Of a stretch of DNA of 64,000 nucleotides, positions 1 to 6,793 are shown piece after piece. The notes under the pieces are model-generated. The model saw only the letters and a program-made list of their open reading frames with translations, ran no database searches and was not told where the DNA came from. Numbering within the stretch: the first letter of the stretch is position 1; every line of letters begins with the position of its first letter. Both the position numbers and the translations under genes were made by a program. The DNA is from Symplocastrum torsivum CPER-KK1 (GTDB lineage: Bacteria; Cyanobacteriota; Cyanobacteriia; Cyanobacteriales; Coleofasciculaceae). The stretch spans positions 32,002 to 96,001 of the forward strand of contig JAHHIF010000027.1 of NCBI GenBank assembly GCA_019358875.1, in the 5' to 3' direction.

Positions 1-641
1 TTCGCTTTGCGATACTGCTGCTGGAAGTAAATGATTAAACCCATAACAGGCACTAGCATTAGCACCAGCATCAATGCCAGTTGCCATTGCACAAAAAACA
101 TGGTGACTGCAATCACCACCATTGATAGGATGTCACCAATAATTCCAATTGCACCTGTAGAAAAGACATCTCCTAAGGCTTCGACATCGCTGGTGAGTCG
201 AGTAATCAACCGCCCAACGGGGGTTCGGTCAAAAAATCGGGCGGCGAGGGAGGTTACATGATCAAAAAGGTCATCGCGAATCCCTGCCGTCATTTGTTGT
301 CCTACCTTGACTACCAGATATCCCTGAACGGCAACAAAGACTAGCCGAACAATGATAGTTAGTAGCAACAACCCAATAAGTATATTTATCCCCTCAGTTA
401 ACGTGCTGTCTTTCAGAAAAAACCAGATTTGCTGTTCATCACGAAGTAAGGAGACAGCTTGTCCAATGATTAAGGGTTGAACGGCACTTGCTATAGACAA
501 CGGCAGCAATAAAGTGATGGAAATCAGTAACAAGCGGCTATTGCGACGGGCATAAGGTACTAACCGCAGGAAAAGCCGCCAGTCATTTTCTCGTACTCGT
601 TGGCTTCGATTCGCCGAGCTAGGTGTTAAAAAACTTGACAT
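1..641 (-). CDS. ABC exporter, N-terminal transmembrane part (partial)
   Basis: I translated the minus strand by hand from an ATG at 641, directly preceded by an in-frame TAA. About 213 residues are readable before the window edge, so the ATPase half lies outside. The product has a charged N-terminal tail, then membrane segments near residues 37-60, 85-112 and 165-205. Between them is the cytoplasmic signature of type IV (MsbA/LmrA-like) exporters: GQQMTAGIRDDLFDHV, FFDRTPVGRLITRLTSD and VEALGDVF. Such proteins are half-transporters that pair and export lipids, drugs or peptides using ATP; the substrate cannot be read from this half. The gene diverges from the acetyltransferase at 733, leaving about 90 bp for both promoters. 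The family call is secure; any physiological role is open. Confidence 0.88.
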   Translation of the reverse strand, partial: MSSFLTPSSANRSQRVRENDWRLFLRLVPYARRNSRLLLISITLLLPLSIASAVQPLIIGQAVSLLRDEQQIWFFLKDSTLTEGINILIGLLLLTIIVRLVFVAVQGYLVVKVGQQMTAGIRDDLFDHVTSLAARFFDRTPVGRLITRLTSDVEALGDVFSTGAIGIIGDILSMVVIAVTMFFVQWQLALMLVLMLVPVMGLIIYFQQQYRKA

Positions 642-732
642 TTACTATCTGATTTCTAATTTCTGTAAACAAAAACGGCAAAACGAAACACAAGCTTTCA
701 TAATGTAACTTAAAAGGTCTTATGTCATCATC

Positions 733-1335
733 ATGCGTGAGATAGAAACAGAGAGACTGCTACTCAGGCAGTTCACAATGGATGATTTAGATGATTTATA
801 TTTTATTTATAGTCATCCTGATTTAAGTAAGTATCTGTCCAATGAACAACCGCTTCGCTTAGACCAAACTAGGGCAGCGATTAATTCGATAATAGAAAGC
901 TGGCAACAGCATAAGTTTGGTGTCTGGGCAGTCGTTTATAAAAAACATAGAAAGTTAATTGGTCATTGCGGACTTAAGTTTCTCGAAAACACACCAGAAG
1001 TCCAAATTGGTTATTTGCTATTAAAAGACTACTGGAGAAGGGGTTTTGGTACAGAAGCCGCCGCTGCTGTGCTGAAGTATGGGTTTGATGTCGTAAAACT
1101 TGAAAGAATTGTTGCGATCGCAAAACCAGAAAACATTGCCTCACGCCGTGTAATGGAAAAAATAGGAATGAAATATGAAAAAGATGCCTACTACTATGAC
1201 AACGATGTTGTGTATTATTCCCTTTCACGGCAAGCTCAGCAATTAGAAGCTCTGCAACTAAAGGACTTAGGAAAGTATGAGGAGCTTACTCTGCCTATTC
1301 CCCAACCTCTAGCCCCAGTCCTTGGAGGAATTTAG
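733..1335 (+). CDS. GNAT-family N-acetyltransferase (RimJ/RimL type)
   Basis: This 200-residue protein begins IETERLLLRQFTMDD, the typical opening of the RimJ/RimL-like Acetyltransf_3 group. It continues with an IGHCGLKF strand, the acetyl-CoA pyrophosphate loop around residues 97-108 (LKDYWRRGFGTEAAAA), and the ENIASRRVMEKIGM segment that closes the fold. Family members transfer acetyl from acetyl-CoA to protein N-termini, amino groups of antibiotics or small metabolites. The last 30 residues, after the GNAT fold, are Leu/Pro-rich and look lineage-specific. The gene stands alone, divergent from the exporter, with a 430-bp gap downstream. The substrate is not predictable. Confidence 0.9.
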   Translation: MREIETERLLLRQFTMDDLDDLYFIYSHPDLSKYLSNEQPLRLDQTRAAINSIIESWQQHKFGVWAVVYKKHRKLIGHCGLKFLENTPEVQIGYLLLKDYWRRGFGTEAAAAVLKYGFDVVKLERIVAIAKPENIASRRVMEKIGMKYEKDAYYYDNDVVYYSLSRQAQQLEALQLKDLGKYEELTLPIPQPLAPVLGGI

Positions 1336-1766
1336 TTGATCGCTATACTCAATAAACTTGTTGTGGGTAAGGGTATTTTCAAGACAGCTTGAAGTGTTAG
1401 TTGATGTAGTAAAACTAAGCAGAGTTTTTGGGGTTTTTAATCTGAAACCTCAAATTCATACTGTCCAAAAAGTAGGAATAAAGAGACTACTTTGAGAACA
1501 CCGATGTTGTTTATTGTACGCGATCGCGTGCAGCTTTCTAAGCTTTGGACAAGCCAGTTGAATTCATACATAGCAACTTAAATCAGTTGTTGGTTATTTG
1601 TTATTTGTATTCTTTAAGAAACAAATAACCAACAACGAAGCGGCAGACGGTTATCCCTCCCCTCACTAGAAGGAAGGGCTTTCCGTCGCTTTCTGTAGCC
1701 CTGCAAAAGCGTATTTAGAGACCGAATTTTCGACCCGTAATCAGTTGCCAAGCAAGATTGATTGAC
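1336..1766. other. Intergenic gap with a long inverted repeat
   Basis: No gene was recognised in this 430-bp gap. It holds a 17-bp perfect inverted repeat (arms 1586-1602 and 1620-1636, 17-nt spacer), made of the GTTGTTGGTTATTTG type of sequence that cyanobacterial genomes scatter between genes. It lies between the convergent ends of the acetyltransferase gene and the iron-binding-protein gene, so it could act as a bidirectional terminator although no clean T-run follows. Confidence 0.6.
1586..1636. repeat. 17-bp perfect inverted repeat (GTTGTTGG/CCAACAAC family)
   Basis: Arms GTTGTTGGTTATTTGTT (1586-1602) and its exact complement (1620-1636) can form a 17-bp stem. Related CCAACAAC runs occur at about 6769-6790, and AACAAC runs at about 38445-38475, so this belongs to a short dispersed repeat class in this genome. 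Confidence 0.75.
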
Positions 1767-2834
1767 CTACTTCCAGCCCGCGCCATCGACGATTTTAATA
1801 ACTTCTGGATTATTGCGCCCATAGGCAGCGACATTCACGGAATCAGCTTTAAACTTACCCAGTTGAGCAACTATAGGTTCCACTTCTACGCCTTCGACGA
1901 CAGGGTACTCGTTATTCCCTTCCGCAAAAATCTTCTGGGCTTCTGGGCTAGCCAAATATTCCAGAAAAGCAACAGCGTTTTCTGAGTGCGGTGCCGTGGC
2001 GACAACTCCAGCACCACTGATGTTAACGTGGGTACCGCGTCCCTCCTGGTTAGGGAAGAAAACACCCGTCTTAGCAATAGCTGCTTTATCTTGTGCATCG
2101 TCTGATTTAGCAATGCGTGCCCAGTAGTAGTGGTTAACGATTGCCACATCACACACTCCCTTAGCTACCCCTGCAATTTGCTCGATATCCCCTCCTTCAG
2201 GTTCCCGTGCCAAATTGCTCACCAGACCTTTAGCCCACTCTTCGGTTTTCTCTACTCCCTCCGATTCCACCATTGAACCTAAAAGAGACTGGTTGTAGAC
2301 GTTATTGGAACTGCGGACACAGACGCGCCCTTTCCACTGGGGTTCTGCTAGAGCTTCATAGGTAGACAACTCTGACGGCTTGACGGCATCCTTGTTATAA
2401 ACAATCACCCTCGCCCGCTTGGTCAAGCCAAACCACAGTCCGTCTGGATGGCGCAGGTTTTCTGGAACGGCTGCTTTTAATACTGAGGAAGAGACGGGCT
2501 GAAATAATCCTTCTTCCTCTGCCCGCCAGAGACGACCTGCATCAACGGTGATAAACACATCCGCTGGACTGTTTTTGCCTTCAGTTTTAATCCGCTCGAT
2601 TAGTTGATCGGCATCCGCCTCGATCAGCTTAACTTTGATACCAGTTTTTGATGTAAATTTGTTGTACAGTTCCTCATCAGTATTGTAGTGACGAGACGAG
2701 TAGACGCTGACAACTTTATCATCGTTAGCCGTTCCGACACCTGCTTGCTTGTTTGATTGAGGAGAACATCCAGCCGCTACTAATACAGCCAGTCCTGTCA
2801 GGGTCGCTACTAAACTACGTCGCGTCAGTTTCAT
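1767..2834 (-). CDS. futA: Fe(III) ABC transporter periplasmic binding protein (FutA/IdiA family)
   Basis: A 355-residue solute-binding protein. The N-terminus has a twin-arginine-like TRRSLVATL stretch followed by a lipobox ending in VLVAAGC, so Cys23 may be lipidated. The mature start carries YSSRHYNTDEELY, the hallmark of the FutA/IdiA/SfuA group whose tyrosines coordinate ferric iron. Further family segments are GKNSPADVFITVDAGRLWRA and VNHYYWARIAK, the latter supplying the paired C-lobe tyrosines. In cyanobacteria FutA delivers Fe(III) to the FutB/FutC permease and ATPase, or protects photosystem II from iron stress. No futB or futC is nearby, so the partner must be elsewhere. The next gene upstream encodes an Fe(II) dioxygenase, which fits an iron theme. 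I could not identify a convincing Fur box. Confidence 0.93.
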   Translation of the reverse strand: MKLTRRSLVATLTGLAVLVAAGCSPQSNKQAGVGTANDDKVVSVYSSRHYNTDEELYNKFTSKTGIKVKLIEADADQLIERIKTEGKNSPADVFITVDAGRLWRAEEEGLFQPVSSSVLKAAVPENLRHPDGLWFGLTKRARVIVYNKDAVKPSELSTYEALAEPQWKGRVCVRSSNNVYNQSLLGSMVESEGVEKTEEWAKGLVSNLAREPEGGDIEQIAGVAKGVCDVAIVNHYYWARIAKSDDAQDKAAIAKTGVFFPNQEGRGTHVNISGAGVVATAPHSENAVAFLEYLASPEAQKIFAEGNNEYPVVEGVEVEPIVAQLGKFKADSVNVAAYGRNNPEVIKIVDGAGWK

Positions 2835-3002
2835 GGTTTAATTCACTCTCATCGTGATGCTGTTGATATGAATCCTCAAGTTGGATAATGCTTCAACTTA
2901 ATGCAAGTCTTTCTTAATTGTTCGCATAGCTTTTTGAAAGTATCTGAACTTTGTCAGCTTTGTCAAGAGTGTCTTTCACTACCCATGTCAAGGTTAAGGT
3001 CC

Positions 3003-3135
3003 GTAGGTGGTAGGTTTTAGGGGAAAATCTAGATCAAGACTTGAACAGATTGGACTTCGGGGAAATTCTAACTCCAAGACTCGCCGCTTACCTTACTACC
3101 TCACACGCCATAGCTGCTGCATTGAAAGGGGTAGC
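3003..3135 (-). repeat. 133-bp dispersed repeat, copy A (MITE-like or 3'-UTR element)
   Basis: Read on the minus strand this segment matches 45863-45995 along its full, identical length of 133 bp, with scattered substitutions. Both copies begin with GCTACCCCTTTCAA and end in CCCCTAAAACCTACCACCTAC. In copy B the last part is bounded by 11-bp inverted ends (TAGGTGGTAGG/CCTACCACCTA); in copy A the left end has drifted. It starts 6 bp beyond the stop of the dioxygenase gene. Confidence 0.85.
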
Positions 3136-3140
3136 GTCTA

Positions 3141-3809
3141 TCACTCGGCCCACTTCCGCAGCAAATTCGCATGGCTTTTCGAGATTAAGTCAAACTCGAT
3201 TGTTTTGCCCTGTTTGGTAAAAATTGCTCTACGAGTCGTGTCTAAATCAAACAAAATCTCTCGTTCGCTTGGCTCACGTACTAAGCTCTGAACCCAACCT
3301 ACAGCAACTAACCTAACGCCTTCCGTCACAGGCTCCACCCGATGTAGGGTAGAGGATGGGTAAACAATCACTGAACCAGCTTCGAGCTTGTATGCCTGTT
3401 CAGCGTCTGTGCTTTCTATCACTAACTCACCCCCCTCATAGGTAGAGGGCGGACTCAGAAATAGGGTGAGGGAAACATCTGAGCGCAGAAAATCTTGATT
3501 GCCCATTAATGCGTTATCAATGTGTCGGCCGTAGGACATACCTGCTTCGTAGCGGCTAAATAGCATTGAGTGAATGACTCGCGGTAGAACTGCCATCTGG
3601 AATACAGCATGGCGTTTTAGGGCAGCCTTGACTAAATCCTTTAAATCTTTGGCATAGGTAGCCTCGCTCTTGAGTTGAAAATTGTGTTTAACAACTTTGG
3701 CGTGCCAGCCTGCGGTAGTTTTGCCGTCTACAAAGTCAGTCTCATTGAGACTGGACGTAATAACCTGCAATTCCTCTGGGGTAAGGACGTTGGGGATGGA
3801 AAGAATCAT
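3141..3809 (-). CDS. PKHD-type Fe(II)/2-oxoglutarate dioxygenase (YbiX/PiuC family)
   Basis: The likely start is the second Met (3809), giving MILSIPNVLTPEE, which matches the family opening; an upstream in-frame ATG at 3830 would add seven residues. The protein is about 222 residues, the usual length of YbiX/PiuC. Numbering from the longer start, the double-stranded beta-helix contains the metal triad His103-x-Asp105 (GRHIDNALMG) and His163 (STLHRVEPV), plus Arg173 for 2-oxoglutarate. The C-terminus has the family WVQSLVRE and LLRKWAE segments. These enzymes hydroxylate an unknown substrate and in proteobacteria sit beside TonB iron receptors (PiuC). Here it lies next to a FutA-type iron-binding gene in the same direction, about 300 bp apart. 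The family is sure; the substrate is unknown. Confidence 0.92.
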   Translation of the reverse strand: MILSIPNVLTPEELQVITSSLNETDFVDGKTTAGWHAKVVKHNFQLKSEATYAKDLKDLVKAALKRHAVFQMAVLPRVIHSMLFSRYEAGMSYGRHIDNALMGNQDFLRSDVSLTLFLSPPSTYEGGELVIESTDAEQAYKLEAGSVIVYPSSTLHRVEPVTEGVRLVAVGWVQSLVREPSEREILFDLDTTRRAIFTKQGKTIEFDLISKSHANLLRKWAE

Positions 3810-4013
3810 CGTGGGAACCCCTATTAACAAACAACCTCTGGGTTGAGTTCAGACAGTAAAGCCTATGGATAAGCTTGGCCGAGGCGAGTAGTTTTACCTC
3901 TTTCTCTCCTGATGGCTCAACTTGTTACTTTAACTTTATAGTTGATAAAAGCTAGCAACAGTCAATGTAGCTAGTGCTTCTTTAGTGTGTTGACGATATA
4001 TAGGGATACAAGA

Positions 4014-4301
4014 ATGCGATCGAAATCTATTGCCGTGTTGTTATCACTTGGCTTAGCCGCTGGCATCAGTGCGTGTAATGCTGGTGAAGGTGGCGAACAA
4101 ACCGAACAAACTCCAACTCCGGGGGCTGGAGAGGTTGAAGGTGGTGAAGGCGGCGAAGCTGGTCAAGAAGGAACTGAACAGACTCCAGGCGGTGAAGCTG
4201 GTCAAGAAGAAACTGAACAGACTCCAGGCGGTGAAGCTGGTCAAGAAGGGTCTGGAGTGATTGAAGGCGGAGAAGGTGGTGAAGGTGGCGAAGGCAATTA
4301 G
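4014..4301 (+). CDS. Small Gly/Glu-rich lipoprotein with 13-residue repeats
   Basis: I prefer the ATG at 4014 (MRSKSIAVLLSL), which opens a clean lipoprotein signal, over an in-frame start at 3987. A hydrophobic core runs to AAGISAC, so lipidation would leave Cys at the mature N-terminus. The mature part is low complexity and acidic, dominated by three tandem copies of GGEAGQEGTEQTP (39 bp each, from 4149), and ends in GGEGGEGG. No domain is recognisable. It would sit in a membrane facing the periplasm as a flexible, strongly negative tether. Near-identical DNA repeats imply recent expansion or contraction by slippage. Confidence 0.7.
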   Translation: MRSKSIAVLLSLGLAAGISACNAGEGGEQTEQTPTPGAGEVEGGEGGEAGQEGTEQTPGGEAGQEETEQTPGGEAGQEGSGVIEGGEGGEGGEGN

Positions 4302-4479
4302 ACGTAAGACTACGTCCACAGCCTGCTGAAAAACACTAACTCGAAAATAGTTAAAAAACTGACAGCGAGACGCCGAACTGGGGATCAGCTCGTTGTCAGT
4401 AAAACGACTGATTGGTTTATTTTTAGGTGACAGTGGTTGTCCAAGTTAAGTTTTGAACTCCGAAAGTCGGCTTAGCGAT

Positions 4480-4707
4480 ATGCACAAACAAGTCAAAGTT
4501 AAACCTAATTCCAAAAAGCAAACAATAGAAGAATGTGCAGATGGAAGCCTGATAATACATCTAAAGTCACCACCTGTGGATGGTAAGGCAAATAAGGAGT
4601 TGATTGAGCTACTAGCAAAGAAGTTTGACGTATCGAAGTCTCAAATCCGAATCAAGTTAGGTTTATCCTCAAGAACGAAGGTAGTTGAAATCGACACTGA
4701 TTCCTAG
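4480..4707 (+). CDS. DUF167 (YggU) family protein
   Basis: From the ATG at 4480 this is a 75-residue protein with the DUF167 pattern: VKVKPNSKKQ at the start, GSLIIHLKSPPVDGKANKEL in the middle, then LLAKKF and the KLGLSSRTKVVEI strand. An in-frame TTG at 4453 would add nine residues but is less likely. The family (E. coli YggU) is small, widespread and of unknown function; it is often encoded beside membrane or redox genes. The size and motifs fit the whole domain. It stands alone between the lipoprotein and the PrmA-like gene, on the same strand. Confidence 0.9.
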   Translation: MHKQVKVKPNSKKQTIEECADGSLIIHLKSPPVDGKANKELIELLAKKFDVSKSQIRIKLGLSSRTKVVEIDTDS

Positions 4708-4887
4708 CTGAACCTTGAGGAACAATCGCTGGATGTGCGAGTTGTGCATTTACCTGTAGATTGGTTCGGTGCTCAAAACAAGAATCTCACGCGAGAATAA
4801 ACAGAGCGATCGCATTAAGCGCATAGTCATGTGTGAGCTAATCAGTATTCGTTCTACAACTGTGCAGCTACACCAGAGGAAGAAACT

Positions 4888-5862
4888 ATGCCGTGGATGG
4901 AATTGAGCCTTGATACAACCCACGAGGCGGTTGATTGGGTTCGTACATTGCTTGCTGAGACTCACAATCTTGGTGATGTTCATATTACAGAATACACGGA
5001 ACCGAATTTACCCCACCGACGCGATCGGGATGTAGCACAACCCCAGTGGACGTTCACGATTCGTCTATATCTACACCACGATGCTTATTCAGAAGCACAA
5101 GTAGAAAAAATCGTTAATCTCCTCTCACCGTTGCACCGCACAGGACTAGCAACCACACCACAGGTGACTGTGGTTGAGGAGAAACCCATACAGGTAGAGG
5201 TACCTGACTCCCTGGTTCATCGGATTGGTCAACGATTTGTTGTACTCACTCCCGATGCACCTTATCAATCTGAGGCAGCAGACGAAGTAACCTTAAGATT
5301 GAAAACAAGCCTTTCCTTCGGAAGCGGACTACATCCAGCAACTATTGTCAGTCTCAAACTGCTTGAGCGGTACATCCTCCCCTCTATGAATGTCCTCGAC
5401 CTTGGGTCGGGTTCGGGTATTCTAAGTGTTGCGATGGCGAAACTTGGGGCAAACGTCTTAGCGCTAGACAACGATAGTATTGCAGTGCAGGCAACCCAGG
5501 ATGCTGTACGTCGTAATGGAGTAGAACAGCAGGTAACAGTGAGGGAAGGAAGCCTAGGACAGGGAAGCGACTTAGGACATTGGATGGGTGGGGATACCCT
5601 CGACAATATACCAACAATTGAGGCTAAAGCAAGCTTTGACCTCATCGTCACAAATATCCTTGCACGGGTGCATATTGCCCTTGCCGCTGACTTTCAACGG
5701 GCACTTCGTCGGACTGATGCGAATGGGGGACTACTCATTACATCTGGCTTTACTGCTGATTATGAGGACGAAGTGACTATGGCATTAACTGAGGCAGGAC
5801 TCGAAGCCATCGATTGTGAGCGATTAAATGAGTGGGTAGCCCTTGCCCATCGCCTTGTATAA
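4888..5862 (+). CDS. PrmA-like SAM-dependent methyltransferase
   Basis: 324 residues. The C-terminal half is a class I methyltransferase fold: VLDLGSGSGILSVAMAKLG (motif I), VLALDNDSIAVQATQ (acidic end of strand 2), FDLIVTNILARV (the NPPY-like position, as in PrmA) and ITSGFTADYEDEV. The N-terminal half has a PrmA-like alpha/beta domain. PrmA trimethylates ribosomal protein L11. The substrate-binding loop that reads AFGTGxHxTT in classical PrmA is LSFGSGLHPAT here, so this may be a divergent paralogue. The gene follows DUF167 on the same strand after 180 bp and probably has its own promoter. Methyltransferase assignment is secure; L11 as substrate is likely but not proven. Confidence 0.8.
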   Translation: MPWMELSLDTTHEAVDWVRTLLAETHNLGDVHITEYTEPNLPHRRDRDVAQPQWTFTIRLYLHHDAYSEAQVEKIVNLLSPLHRTGLATTPQVTVVEEKPIQVEVPDSLVHRIGQRFVVLTPDAPYQSEAADEVTLRLKTSLSFGSGLHPATIVSLKLLERYILPSMNVLDLGSGSGILSVAMAKLGANVLALDNDSIAVQATQDAVRRNGVEQQVTVREGSLGQGSDLGHWMGGDTLDNIPTIEAKASFDLIVTNILARVHIALAADFQRALRRTDANGGLLITSGFTADYEDEVTMALTEAGLEAIDCERLNEWVALAHRLV

Positions 5863-6222
5863 GCGATTCCACTTCAATTGCATCCCCTCAGTACAGATGA
5901 TACTGTTGTCGATTTTCAGGGAGTCAGGCACCTCCGTCTTCTCTTGCTCCTAATGGAGGTAGGGCTTAGGTTTTGGGAAGAAAGCCAACAGCATCAAAGA
6001 TTTAAAGACACAAAAAACCCATCTTTAAGGCTGCTGTTTTAATTTCATTGATTCCAAACATAAATAAATGGGAAATGGTTGTTATAGATTTTTTTGCGAT
6101 CTCTCCTAACGTCTCAGATTTCATGAGGAGCGTGTCTCTATCCATTGAAATAAATCAGGCTATTTTATTGGGGATAAATCTAGAGAAGGAATCTAGGTTT
6201 TTACAGTTAATAATCAAGCAGA
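5863..6222. other. Intergenic gap, no gene recognised
   Basis: The gap lies between the PrmA-like gene and a convergent small gene. It contains two short stems that could end transcription (ACCTCC 5930-5935 with GGAGGT 5955-5960; TTAAAGA 6002-6008 with TCTTTAA 6022-6028). An open frame at 6048-6287 has no recognisable protein features and overlaps the real minus-strand gene. Confidence 0.5.
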
Positions 6223-6432
6223 TTAGGACTCACCTCTTGATGACTTCAATTCAGCTTTGTTATCATCTCCTTCTACATCAGCCGTAAAAAATGCTTGCAC
6301 CAGTGACCACAAGAACCAGCAAATTCCAAACCCCAAAACGATAAGCATCAAAGGTGCTAACCCAGCAAAGGGAAAAACTACCGTCAGCAGCAACAGAGCA
6401 ATCAACACTAATCTTATTAAAGGATTATTCAT
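6223..6432 (-). CDS. Small membrane protein, hypothetical
   Basis: The ATG at 6432 (MNNPLIRLVLIALL) is preceded by AGGAAAG at good Shine-Dalgarno spacing, which decides the start over a TTG 18 bp upstream. The product is about 69 residues: one long hydrophobic stretch (residues ~5-22), a Gly turn, a second hydrophobic stretch (~24-45), then a charged tail with ADVEGDDNKAEL. That gives a two-helix hairpin in the membrane with an acidic C-terminus. I do not recognise a family. It resembles short membrane proteins common in cyanobacteria but no role can be assigned. Confidence 0.6.
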   Translation of the reverse strand: MNNPLIRLVLIALLLLTVVFPFAGLAPLMLIVLGFGICWFLWSLVQAFFTADVEGDDNKAELKSSRGES

Positions 6433-6507
6433 CTTTACTTTCCTGATCAACTCTCTGTAGTATTTCAGTTTGGCTTGAGGAAAGGCATCTAACGAGAGAA
6501 GTAAAGT

Positions 6508-6699
6508 ATGAAAAAGAATGATTTAGAGTTTTATGACATAAGTGCAGAAATTGGTGGAACACCGATGCAAAAATCTATGCACTCTATCATCTCAATCAAC
6601 CTCGTTTTGTGTTCTTCGGCTTTATACTACAAGAAAACAGGAGGGTTTCAAGTAAGACTTGGTGATAATCCTTCGGTGATGTACATTACGCAAAGCTGA
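6508..6699 (+). pseudogene. Remnant of a UbiG-like SAM methyltransferase
   Basis: The open frame begins MKKNDLEFYDISAE, the start of a UbiG-like methyltransferase. One base is then missing: shifting frame at about 6548 gives NWWNTDAKIYALYHLNQPRF, the next conserved segment of that family. The SAM-binding motifs that should follow are absent. The original frame resumes with GGFQVRLGDNPSVMYI, which looks like the family's C-terminal strand, so the middle of the gene seems deleted. A further in-frame piece (DVHYAKLKKELF, ending at 6764) also reads like protein. The remnant is non-functional as a methyltransferase. The family call rests on motif memory, not a search. Confidence 0.5.
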
Positions 6700-6793
6700 A
6701 AAAGGAACTCTTTACTCCTCACAAGGGTAGTTTCTTAGAAGTGGATGTTAAAGAATCCAAATAACAAAGAACCAACAACCAACAACAACTCCT

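Noticed and set aside
2835..3002. Fur box upstream of futA
   Set aside because: Only weak partial matches to GATAATGATAATCATTATC (for example GGATAATG near 2883); no second half-site is convincing.
3007..3291. Open frame on the plus strand, 94 codons
   Set aside because: It is the 133-bp repeat plus the antisense of the dioxygenase gene; a similar frame at 45758-45991 arises from copy B of the repeat. Shared DNA, not a protein family.
6048..6287. 79-codon plus-strand frame
   Set aside because: No domain, signal or codon pattern, and its end overlaps the supported minus-strand membrane-protein gene.
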